Made by a program: the position numbers and the translations under genes. A stretch of DNA of 64,000 nt from Larkinella sp049445795 (lineage in GTDB: Bacteria; Bacteroidota; Bacteroidia; Cytophagales; Spirosomataceae). This document shows positions 1-7,101 of the stretch, in pieces; the first letter of the stretch is position 1; every line of letters begins with the position of its first letter. The stretch lies in NCBI RefSeq assembly GCF_049445795.1, contig NZ_JBMSDT010000017.1:62001-126000 (forward strand). The letters run 5' to 3'. The notes under the pieces were generated by a model, which searched no databases, was not told the origin of the DNA, and was given only the letters and a program-made list of their open reading frames with translations.

Positions 1-2
1 TG

Positions 3-161
3 CTGCTGACGCGGCTTTTCGAGCAGGCCGGTTTTCGGGACGTGGTGGTACAGGATTACAAAACTTCCGGCATCGAGCACTGGGAGCGGTACAACTTCGA
101 CCAATCGGCTTACGGCGATTATCCCCTGGAACCGTCGCTGTATGTGGAAGGACGGAAGTGA
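3..161 (+). CDS. C-terminal end of a probable SAM-dependent methyltransferase (partial)
   Basis: The open frame enters from the left edge and stops at TGA, giving the last 52 residues. The stretch LLTRLFEQAGFRDVVVQDY fits the final helix-strand of class I methyltransferases, where a GF follows the last helix, and the end is YVEGRK. No catalytic motif is inside the window, so the family call rests only on this terminal pattern. It has the same orientation as the XRE gene about 220 bases downstream, but the AT-rich gap between them suggests they are not in one operon. Confidence 0.45.
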   Translation: MLTRLFEQAGFRDVVVQDYKTSGIEHWERYNFDQSAYGDYPLEPSLYVEGRK

Positions 162-378
162 TTGGATTACCAGAATAATTGTCCACAACCTCTACCCACC
201 AGTCTGCTCATTACCAGACAATAAACGCTCTTTTTTGTAACTACTTTGGCGATAAATTATCGGTATCGGGTCTATTTTCTGCCACATAATAAAAGATAAC
301 ATTTTCATATGGATTTTCCCGGAGAAATTTGTATTGTTGGCTAACCAATCCTATCCCGCTTACCAATCTCTTCGCTTT

Positions 379-744
379 ATGAACTTCGGAACCAGCCTCT
401 GCCAACACCGGAAAAGCCGGAAACTGTCTCAGACCGAAATCGCCGAGCAAATTGGCACCTGCCAAAGTACCTACAGCGCCTGGGAAAGCGACAAAGCTGC
501 CCTACCCGCCGAGTATTTCATCAAACTGGCGTATGTTTTTGAGGTTGAGTTGACCGCCCTGGTTCCGCAGGCGTTGAGTGAGTGGGTTAAAAAGGTTCCC
601 ATTCAACAGCACAGCACGCAGGAGGAACTGGTGATCATACAAAAACAAATGATTGTCTTCCTGAGTCAACAGGTCGAACAGTTGAAGGCAGAAAACGAAC
701 GGTTACGTCGGACCTACCCCGGAAGCAACCGTTCGGTCGCGTAA
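379..744 (+). CDS. XRE-type helix-turn-helix regulator with C-terminal coiled coil
   Basis: The 121-residue protein has a Cro/C1-type HTH in residues 5-60 (RKLSQTEIAEQIG, then STYSAWESDKAALP) followed by a heptad-like C-terminal helix (QQVEQLKAENERLRR) that probably dimerises it. I chose the internal ATG at 379 because the HTH starts right after it and the upstream 15 codons look like leader sequence. It lies 165 bases ahead of the peptide-export operon on the same strand and is the only local candidate regulator for it. The GAATTGGCCAATTC palindromes in front of the two precursor genes could be its operators, which is inference. Family call is firm, target is not. Confidence 0.85.
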   Translation: MNFGTSLCQHRKSRKLSQTEIAEQIGTCQSTYSAWESDKAALPAEYFIKLAYVFEVELTALVPQALSEWVKKVPIQQHSTQEELVIIQKQMIVFLSQQVEQLKAENERLRRTYPGSNRSVA

Positions 745-909
745 AGCAACCTGAACATAATCATACTGGTTAGCCTGATACATCCCATCGGAAAGCGGGT
801 AAACTTTAAGATTATTCCGGTATAAATTAGCAGGATCCCGATTGGACGCTTCAATACTAGCGTCGATTTTTGTCAGACACTTACGGCTTTCGTTTCCCCT
901 GCTCGTCTG

Positions 910-2292
910 ATGAAAAAAAGCATTCTGTTTCTGCCTGCTTCGATTCGCAGCCATGTGATTCCGGCCCTCTATGTGGCCGACTTACTGGCCGACGAATATA
1001 CCGTTTATGTAGCCGTCACCAATGACGTGTTAGCCGAGATCGTCACCAAGCAGGGATTTCAGGCCATTCGCACCAGTTCGTACCGAATCGGTTTGGGAAT
1101 GGAAAGCGGGTTTGTGGCCGACACGAAAAAAAGCCGGAGCCGCTGGCAGGTGCTGAAAGCCATTGTAAAAAACGAGGTTTACTGGCACCGTCGGAATGAA
1201 CTGGAGCAAATCATCGACCGCATCAACCCGGCCGCCATCCTGATCGACATTTTTAACAGCACGGATTTGCTGGCGGTTTATCCGAAGGCCAAAAACCGGA
1301 AGTTGCTTTTTGTGAATCCCATGCTGTCGACCTACCGGATACCCGGTTTTCCGACCGTATCCGAAGGCGTCTGGCCGGAACAGCGGGAAGAAACGATGCC
1401 TGTCAGAAACCAACGTACTCCGTGGCGGATCAAACTTCGGTATCCGTACCAGACACTCATGGGGTGGTTGCTGGATCGCCAGTTCAAACAACTGGGAAGC
1501 ATTGACCAGTTTCTGGACAAGCATCCGATTGCTAACGACCGTACGAACGCCCTCTTGTTCGAGAACATTCCGGAACTGGTGCTGGCTCCGCTCGAACTGG
1601 AGTTTTCGCCCCAGGTACGAAAGCCGAACCAATACTATCTGGGACTTTGTACGCGGCAAAACCGGAAAGACACCGAATTGGACCCCTCGTTTGAAAGCCG
1701 TTTCGGAGCGATTCTGAACCGGAAACAAGCCGGTGACCGTCTGATTTACTGCACCTTTGGCACATACTACGAAGGCTCGGACAAAGTGTTGCTCATGTTC
1801 CTGAACACGTTGTTGGATGCCTTGCAGGCCATCCCGTTCGTTCAGGCGGTTTTCTCGGTCAACCGGCTGGTGATTGAAACTTTGCGTTACCAACGAAGCC
1901 TGCCGCCGAATGTGCATTTGTTTACGCGGGTGCCTCAGTTAACGGTTTTGAAACACACTGATGTGTATGTGACGCACGGCGGGTTAAGCTCCGTCAAGGA
2001 AAGTATTCTTTTCAATGTGCCCATGCTGGTCTATCCGCTTGACCTTCATTATGACCAGAACGGCAACGGTTTTAAAGTGGAGTACCACGGACTGGGCCTT
2101 CGGGGTATTTTTAGCCAGGAACGGGTTGAAGCGATGCAGGTTAAAATCACCCGCTTGCTGGAAGAACCTACTTTTCGGGGCACCCTCCGGCAATTTCGGG
2201 ATAGCATGGCGGAAACGTATCAGCCGGAAGCTTTAAAAACAGTAATGAACGAATTAGTTTCTGCGCAAATCCATGAACTTCAATCCTGCTGA
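910..2292 (+). CDS. GT1-like (UGT/MGT family) glycosyltransferase
   Basis: The 460-residue GT-B enzyme would transfer a sugar from a nucleotide donor. The N-terminal half begins with a Rossmann strand and the conserved His near residue 16 (RSHVIPALYVADLL). The C-terminal half carries the UGT donor signature: VTHGGLSS near residues 354-361 and PLDLHYDQNGN near 376-386. No signal peptide or membrane segment is obvious, so it should be cytoplasmic. Its last 20 bases overlap the next gene, which implies translational coupling with the VKOR-Trx protein. Next to bacteriocin-like precursors it may modify a peptide core or a small cofactor. A natural-product or lipid acceptor cannot be excluded from sequence. 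Confidence 0.85.
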   Translation: MKKSILFLPASIRSHVIPALYVADLLADEYTVYVAVTNDVLAEIVTKQGFQAIRTSSYRIGLGMESGFVADTKKSRSRWQVLKAIVKNEVYWHRRNELEQIIDRINPAAILIDIFNSTDLLAVYPKAKNRKLLFVNPMLSTYRIPGFPTVSEGVWPEQREETMPVRNQRTPWRIKLRYPYQTLMGWLLDRQFKQLGSIDQFLDKHPIANDRTNALLFENIPELVLAPLELEFSPQVRKPNQYYLGLCTRQNRKDTELDPSFESRFGAILNRKQAGDRLIYCTFGTYYEGSDKVLLMFLNTLLDALQAIPFVQAVFSVNRLVIETLRYQRSLPPNVHLFTRVPQLTVLKHTDVYVTHGGLSSVKESILFNVPMLVYPLDLHYDQNGNGFKVEYHGLGLRGIFSQERVEAMQVKITRLLEEPTFRGTLRQFRDSMAETYQPEALKTVMNELVSAQIHELQSC

Positions 2293-3886
2293 AAAGAACG
2301 CTTTCGACGCCCTGGAGCAACTGCTGCGGATGGGCAAGGTCCGGGTGACCTCGACAACGCTCAGGACCGCCTTGAGCCAGCACCCGGATTTTCCGAGCCT
2401 GGTCGCGTTGAGCGATGTGCTGAACGAAGTCAATGTGCCCAATCTGGCAACCCGGATCACCGCCGACCGCCTTCCCGACATTCCGCTCCCCGCCTTAGCG
2501 CACTTAACCATCGAGGGCGGTTTCTTTGCTCCCATCCGGCAGGTTACCGATGATACCATTGAATGGCTCCATACCAAACGGGGCTGGCAAAAGCAAAATC
2601 GCATCGATTTCAGCCGGATCTGGGACGGGGTGGCGCTGCTGATTGAACCCAGCCCCGAATCGGGCGAGAGCCGATACACTGAAAACCGCCGACGGGAACA
2701 GATTGCCAACAGCCGGTATCCCTTCATCGTCCTTGGTCTGCTGGTTTGTTTGGGCTTTGTGCTGCGGTATGGTTACCAGCAGATGCACTCCGGCTTGGAT
2801 CAGTCGTTGTTTTGGTTGACGTGCCTGAAAGTAGTTGGGACTATTCTAAGCGGTTTTCTCTTGGCTTATGGTGTCGATTCGAACAATTCACTCCTACGAA
2901 GCATCTGCCACTTGGGTAATCGCACGGATTGCCACAGTATTTTAAACTCAAAAGCAGCTAAACTCTTTAGCTGGTTAAGCTGGTCGGAAATCGGTTTCAT
3001 TTACTTTGGGGGTGGCCTGATAGCCAGTTTGCTGGTGTTGCTCCTTCCTGCTGCCTCGGTTGTCCAGTATCTGCTCTGGCTCAATGTGCTGGCCTTACCG
3101 TATACCGTGTACTCGCTCTATTATCAGGCGTTTGTAGCCAAAGAATTTTGCATCCTGTGTACGGCTGTTCAACTCACACTGTGGCTGGAAGCGTTAGCGG
3201 GCCAAACGCTTTGGGGCGAACTATCTTCGGAAGGACTCGGCGTACTGCTCTTTTCTTTCACGCTGGTAGCGGTGCTGTGGGCATTTATTAAAGAACCGCT
3301 CACCCAGGCCCGACAAACCGCACCGCTCCGGCGCGAATTACTGAAATTAAAATTCAATCCGGAGTATCTGGAAAGTCTGTTCAGTAAGCAGCGCACGATG
3401 CCGCCCATTTTTGAAGGCATGAACGTGGTCATCGTAGGTAATCCGGAAGCTCCTAATACCCTGACGATGGTAACCAATCCGATGTGTGGCCCTTGCGCCA
3501 AGATGCACCAGGAAATTGAAAACCTGCTGGAAAATACATCGGATGTCAAATGCGAAATTGTCTTCTCTATTTCTAACTCAGCCGCCTATCAGGTAGCCGA
3601 ACAAGTCATTAATTTGGCTTCCGAACAGGCTGGGAGAGCATTGCATAGCTGGTTTAAACGCGAAGACCGCAACGTTGAAAAGTGGAAAGCAAGCCTACAA
3701 GTAACCACTCAATCCGAAGCCGCCCGTCAGCAACTCGACCTACACCGACGGTGGTGTGAACTTGCCAGCATTACCGGTACGCCTACTCTTTATCTCAACG
3801 GTACTGCCTTGCCTTCTTTGTATCACATTCCCGATGTAACCCAGGTGTGTAGAAGTTTATCACTCATGGAAACATCCTTCGCTTAG
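2273..3886 (+). CDS. C39-like (inactive) / VKOR / thioredoxin fusion, disulfide-forming membrane protein
   Basis: The 537-residue fusion has three parts. Residues 10-130 resemble a C39 peptidase fold (TLRTALSQHPDFPSL, then PALAHL) but the catalytic Cys is absent, so it may only bind leader peptides. Residues 150-310 are a VKOR-type four-to-five-helix membrane domain with loop cysteines C212 and C220 and the active CxxC at 293-296 (FCILC). Residues 380-537 are a thioredoxin domain with CGPC at 405-408 and a cis-Pro in TGTPTLYLNG. VKOR passes electrons from a thioredoxin-like partner to quinone and so drives disulfide formation outside the cytoplasm. The stop codon abuts the palindrome before precursor 1. 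Its 3' end is duplicated downstream. Confidence 0.9.
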   Translation: MNFNPAEKNAFDALEQLLRMGKVRVTSTTLRTALSQHPDFPSLVALSDVLNEVNVPNLATRITADRLPDIPLPALAHLTIEGGFFAPIRQVTDDTIEWLHTKRGWQKQNRIDFSRIWDGVALLIEPSPESGESRYTENRRREQIANSRYPFIVLGLLVCLGFVLRYGYQQMHSGLDQSLFWLTCLKVVGTILSGFLLAYGVDSNNSLLRSICHLGNRTDCHSILNSKAAKLFSWLSWSEIGFIYFGGGLIASLLVLLLPAASVVQYLLWLNVLALPYTVYSLYYQAFVAKEFCILCTAVQLTLWLEALAGQTLWGELSSEGLGVLLFSFTLVAVLWAFIKEPLTQARQTAPLRRELLKLKFNPEYLESLFSKQRTMPPIFEGMNVVIVGNPEAPNTLTMVTNPMCGPCAKMHQEIENLLENTSDVKCEIVFSISNSAAYQVAEQVINLASEQAGRALHSWFKREDRNVEKWKASLQVTTQSEAARQQLDLHRRWCELASITGTPTLYLNGTALPSLYHIPDVTQVCRSLSLMETSFA

Positions 3887-4007
3887 GAATTGGCCAATTC
3901 ACATACATCCATTTAAAAACTTAAATTTTCAAACCAAGATGAACAAATTATCAAACTTCGGCAATTTTGCATTAACACGGACAGAAATGAAAAAAGTAAC
4001 AGGGGGG
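3707..4007 (+). repeat. 301-bp duplication, copy A
   Basis: This segment covers the last 180 bases of the VKOR-Trx gene, the gap and the leader codons of precursor 1. It aligns without any gap to 5088-5388. I count about 21 mismatches in the VKOR part but only two in the roughly 128 bases that contain the upstream region and leader. Confidence 0.95.
3887..3900. promoter_or_regulatory. Perfect 14-bp palindrome upstream of precursor 1 (candidate operator)
   Basis: GAATTGGCCAATTC starts directly after the TAG stop of the VKOR-Trx gene and lies 38 bases before the precursor ATG. The identical palindrome stands at the same distance before precursor 2. A dimeric regulator, possibly the XRE protein, could bind here. 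That assignment is inference. Confidence 0.5.
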
Positions 4008-4202
4008 AGTACAATATGCACTTGCAACAAAAAGGGTGGCACATTTACATATGCTACTTCCACAAGTTCATGTGCTGCTCCAAGCACAGGCGCTGCCTAT
4101 TTTGAATATTCTAAAAATGGAAAGAAGTACAGTGGATATGTTTCAAGCGATGTGGCAGCTAAAGCTTGCGGCAAATGGCCTCAAGGAAAATACATGGCCT
4201 GA
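3939..4202 (+). CDS. Double-glycine-leader precursor peptide 1 (disulfide-type bacteriocin-like)
   Basis: The 87-residue precursor has a 23-residue leader (MNKLSNF ... EMKKVTGG) ending in Gly-Gly, as in the Bacteroidota GG-leader natural-product precursor class. The predicted core of 64 residues begins STICTC, contains Cys at core positions 4, 6, 22 and 54, and is rich in Ser, Thr, Tyr, Gly and Lys. Four cysteines allow two disulfides, matching the oxidative enzymes on either side. The core ends in KYMA, and precursor 2 ends in NQMA. C39-ABC exporters cleave after the GG, and one is encoded downstream. Activity (antibacterial, signalling or other) is unknown. Confidence 0.88.
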   Translation: MNKLSNFGNFALTRTEMKKVTGGSTICTCNKKGGTFTYATSTSSCAAPSTGAAYFEYSKNGKKYSGYVSSDVAAKACGKWPQGKYMA

Positions 4203-4217
4203 TGATTAATTAACACA

Positions 4218-4248
4218 TACAGTAGTAGACTTTAAGCCTACTACTGTA
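4218..4248 (+). other. Perfect 11-bp stem-loop after precursor 1
   Basis: TACAGTAGTAG at 4218-4228 pairs exactly with CTACTACTGTA at 4238-4248 across a 9-base loop, 15 bases after the precursor stop. There is no U-run, so it is more likely an RNA-stabilising or attenuating hairpin than a simple terminator. Confidence 0.6.
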
Positions 4249-4265
4249 TAAATACACAGTTTATC

Positions 4266-4988
4266 ATGAAAACTATCTTATACTATCTTTTATTTACTTA
4301 TCTCCTGGTTCTTTTTAACCAAAGGAATGATTATTTAAGTTTATACAATTATTCATTAATTAGCACAGCGACATGTGATACAATTACAGAAATAATCACA
4401 TTACAATATAGATTTGACTATATTAAAGGTGACTCAGCTAAGTCAGCTATTTTATTAAAAGAGCAAGAGTTATTTTTAAAAAAAATGGGGCTACCCCACT
4501 CAGGAATCTCGTCTTTATATTCCAATAAGCGCTTCGAGCAAGATTTAGACATAAACTATATTCAGACAGTAGAAAAGCTTAAAAATCACAAATATAAAAA
4601 TCTATATAGACAAGTCTGCTCTCAAGTATTAGTTAAATATTATTGTGAAAACAAATCAACTAATGCAGAAAAAATAGAATATTATTTGAATGAATTCACA
4701 GAAACAGGAGGCATAAATATTGGCTTAATATACATTGCTCTTTTAAAGATTAAGAATTTCGCTCATTCTATAGACCTGTGTGAATATTTAAATAAAAACA
4801 TTTCATATTGTAGTGATTTAATTAAAGAACAGGAATCTGACTTTAAAAACACTTCAGAGCAAGTAACAGTACACACGAACGAGACAAGTAAAGACATTGA
4901 TTTTTTGATGGACTATGTAAGAAACAGAGATAAACTTTATTTTGAGAAAATAAATAAATTAAAACTGGATTCGAATTGCACCAACTAA
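4266..4988 (+). CDS. Unknown AT-rich anchored or secreted protein in the precursor cassette
   Basis: I do not recognise this 240-residue protein. The first 17 residues form a hydrophobic segment (TILYYLLFTYLLVLF) that is either a signal anchor or signal peptide, and the rest looks helical and soluble with several cysteines (TATCDT, RQVCSQ, KYYCEN, IDLCEY, SYCSDL, DSNCTN). It directly follows precursor 1 and lies between the two precursor copies. An immunity protein or an accessory factor for precursor 1 is a reasonable guess from position, with no sequence proof. Base composition is far from that of the flanking genes, which supports transfer. Confidence 0.7.
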   Translation: MKTILYYLLFTYLLVLFNQRNDYLSLYNYSLISTATCDTITEIITLQYRFDYIKGDSAKSAILLKEQELFLKKMGLPHSGISSLYSNKRFEQDLDINYIQTVEKLKNHKYKNLYRQVCSQVLVKYYCENKSTNAEKIEYYLNEFTETGGINIGLIYIALLKIKNFAHSIDLCEYLNKNISYCSDLIKEQESDFKNTSEQVTVHTNETSKDIDFLMDYVRNRDKLYFEKINKLKLDSNCTN

Positions 4989-5087
4989 ATCTAAATTACT
5001 TCAAATTTCTTTACATTATTTATGTCAAATTTAACCTTAACTATGATTCTATAAGTATCATAACAGATATGAAAATTACAAATCGCT

Positions 5088-5267
5088 ACTCAACCCGAAG
5101 CCGCCCGTTAGCAACTCGGCCTGCATCGCCGGTGGTGTGCGCGTGCCAGCATTACTGGCACGCCCAGTCTTTATCTCAACGGTATTGCCTTGCCTTCTTT
5201 GTACCGGATTCCCGATGTAACCCAGGTGTCCAGAAATTTATCACTGATGGAAACATCCTTCGCTTAG
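5088..5267 (+). pseudogene. Truncated 3' fragment of the VKOR-Trx gene
   Basis: This is the counterpart of the last 60 codons of the gene ending at 3886. A CAG codon has become TAG early in the copy (AAR then stop), there is no start, and about 21 substitutions have built up, so it cannot be functional. It marks the upstream boundary of the precursor 2 cassette. Confidence 0.9.
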
Positions 5268-5281
5268 GAATTGGCCAATTC
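5268..5281. promoter_or_regulatory. Perfect 14-bp palindrome upstream of precursor 2
   Basis: The second GAATTGGCCAATTC lies in the same position relative to the precursor ATG as in copy A and has no mismatch, although the pseudogene just before it has diverged. Confidence 0.5.
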
Positions 5282-5319
5282 ACATACATCCATTTAAAAA
5301 CTTAAATTTTCAAACCAAG

Positions 5320-5586
5320 ATGAACAAATTATCAAACTTCGGCAATTTTGCATTGACAAGGACAGAAATGAAAAAAGTAACAGGGGGGTATCAATGTGGA
5401 TACCAACAAATCGTTTATTCCTCTATGCCAAATGCTAATGGTGGATACTCTACTGTCACTAGTAAAGTATGGGTAAAGGCATCTTATGACAACAATGGTG
5501 TGTCGAAAAATAATGCACAATCGGGAGCACTAACAAATGGGACACATTGGTGTTGCAAATCCTGTTCTTGGAACCAAATGGCTTAG
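5320..5586 (+). CDS. Double-glycine-leader precursor peptide 2 (disulfide-type bacteriocin-like)
   Basis: The 88-residue precursor has the same 23 leader residues as precursor 1, ending KKVTGG, then an unrelated 65-residue core starting YQCGYQQ. Cysteines are at core positions 3, 55, 56 and 59, so it too has four, with a CCxxC cluster near the end (HWCCKSCSW). The core is rich in Ser, Asn, Gly and aromatic residues and ends in NQMA. With identical leaders both peptides should be handled by the same C39 exporter, perhaps as a two-peptide pair or as alternative products. Function is unknown. Confidence 0.88.
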   Translation: MNKLSNFGNFALTRTEMKKVTGGYQCGYQQIVYSSMPNANGGYSTVTSKVWVKASYDNNGVSKNNAQSGALTNGTHWCCKSCSWNQMA

Positions 5587-5591
5587 CTATT

Positions 5592-5629
5592 TTGAAGTTT
5601 TCGATATAGTCTTATATCGAAAACTTCAA
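5592..5629 (+). other. Perfect 17-bp stem-loop after precursor 2
   Basis: TTGAAGTTTTCGATATA at 5592-5608 pairs exactly with 5613-5629 across a GTCT tetraloop, six bases after the stop. No U-run follows on the + strand. It probably stabilises the precursor mRNA end or partly stops transcription before the enzyme genes. Confidence 0.65.
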
Positions 5630-5664
5630 CACAATTCCGCACCAAAATCTATCATTTTAATATT

Positions 5665-7098
5665 ATGAAAGCAAAATGCTACTACCGCATTAACAGATTA
5701 ATTATAAGATCTTTACACATCGGTTGGCTATATTTTTTTTTCTTTTCAATTAACTGTTCCATAGCGAGCATTAAATCAAATAATAAAGAATCTTATATTG
5801 TCTTAGAGCTAAATTACAAAGATAAAAATAAAGAAATTTGGATTAATTGTATTGATTCAAATGGAAGCCATTTAATTATATTGAACGCAAAAAATCCCAA
5901 GGATTCTTTGTTGACAAACGAAAAAATCCTTGCAGTTATTACTTCTTTTAAATGCGAAAACTCATTTAATATAAAGTACAATCTTTTCCCTAAAGACCAC
6001 ATTATCATATCCATAAATTCAAAAGAATACCCTGTTTTGAAGAAACTGAATAAAGATTATCATCATATAGAAATTAATTATTACTCATTATTGAATGATA
6101 ATTTTAACGGAATTGACAACTTTGGTAACAAAATTTTGAATTATATTTTATGCAACAATGGACAAAAAGAAAAAGTAAGAAATGGCGAAATTTTAAATCC
6201 TTTATATAGTTTCCTAAATAGCAACAAATTTTTAGACAGCTTATATAATAATAAAGCAGTAAGCTACAACTTTTATAAACAGACTATACAGGGTCAATAC
6301 TATTCCTTTTTAGGAGGAATCTTACAATCAAAAAATAAAAATTTGATAAAAAAGTACATAAATCAATCATACATAAATGACACTTTAACAAAGCACGAAT
6401 ATTATATTGATTTCCTATATAATTATGCAATCTATTTTGTCGAAGATGAATTTACAAAAAAAAATCACGAAAAGTATTATTTACAGTGTGAAAAAATGTA
6501 CAAAGGATCTTCAAGAGACGCTGTTTTATTTTATTCTCTTGCCTCCTTATCCATAAGTTCAAGCGCTACTGTAAATAGCTTCGCTAAAAGATTTATCAAA
6601 ACTTGTAAAGATACGTCTCTCGTAAGAATAGTTAAAAATAATTACTTATCTACCAACTATAATAAATCAAATAGCAATGAGTTAATTAAATACTCAGGAA
6701 AGAGTTATAAAAATCTACAAGAGTTAATCAATGAAAGTCCTGATAAAGCAATATATGTAGACTTTTGGGCTAGTTGGTGTAGGCCATGCCTTAGTGAGTT
6801 ACCACATTCTAAATCTTTAAAAGAAGAATACAATAAAAAAGGAATAAAATTTATATATATATCAATAGATAAGTATCGAACTGCTTGGGAACGATCTATG
6901 AAACAAGTTGATATTTCAAAAACTGAAAGTTATTGGCTTCCTGAAGCCGGGCTGTCAAACATAGTTAAACAGTTACATATAAAATCTATACCACGTTACA
7001 TTATAATGGATAAAACGGGCAAAGTTTTAAATTATGATGCACCCCGACCTAGTGATCCAAAAATTAGAGAAGTGTTTAGTAAACTGCTAAAGAACTAA
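5665..7098 (+). CDS. TlpA-like thioredoxin-domain protein with large N-terminal region
   Basis: The 477-residue protein starts with a basic stretch and a hydrophobic segment (LYFFFFSINCSIAS), so it is exported or anchored. Residues 50-340 are an unrecognised AT-rich region. Residues 345-477 form a TlpA/ResA-type thioredoxin fold with the active site WASWCRPC near 368-373 and the cis-Pro loop SIPRYIIM. It probably acts outside the cytoplasm as a disulfide reductase or isomerase, proofreading what the VKOR-Trx protein forms. It follows precursor 2 by 78 bases and is four bases from the next gene. A specialised role in folding precursor 2 is inference. Confidence 0.85.
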   Translation: MKAKCYYRINRLIIRSLHIGWLYFFFFSINCSIASIKSNNKESYIVLELNYKDKNKEIWINCIDSNGSHLIILNAKNPKDSLLTNEKILAVITSFKCENSFNIKYNLFPKDHIIISINSKEYPVLKKLNKDYHHIEINYYSLLNDNFNGIDNFGNKILNYILCNNGQKEKVRNGEILNPLYSFLNSNKFLDSLYNNKAVSYNFYKQTIQGQYYSFLGGILQSKNKNLIKKYINQSYINDTLTKHEYYIDFLYNYAIYFVEDEFTKKNHEKYYLQCEKMYKGSSRDAVLFYSLASLSISSSATVNSFAKRFIKTCKDTSLVRIVKNNYLSTNYNKSNSNELIKYSGKSYKNLQELINESPDKAIYVDFWASWCRPCLSELPHSKSLKEEYNKKGIKFIYISIDKYRTAWERSMKQVDISKTESYWLPEAGLSNIVKQLHIKSIPRYIIMDKTGKVLNYDAPRPSDPKIREVFSKLLKN

Positions 7099-7101
7099 CT
7101 T

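Larger units (their letters stand above)
5088..5388 (+). repeat. 301-bp duplication, copy B
   Basis: The copy is offset by exactly 1381 bases from copy A over its full length, with no gap. Its GC-rich 5' part stands out from the AT-rich DNA on both sides. The similarity ends right at the six-G run that encodes the Gly-Gly cleavage site, so only the leader and upstream DNA are shared and the cores differ completely. Confidence 0.95.

Noticed and set aside
241..465. 74-codon minus frame opposite the XRE gene start
   Set aside because: It overlaps the HTH gene on the other strand and has no recognisable features.
4976..5305. 109-codon open frame across the gap and the duplicated block
   Set aside because: It reads the VKOR-Trx stub in the wrong frame and has no family features; it exists only because of the duplication.
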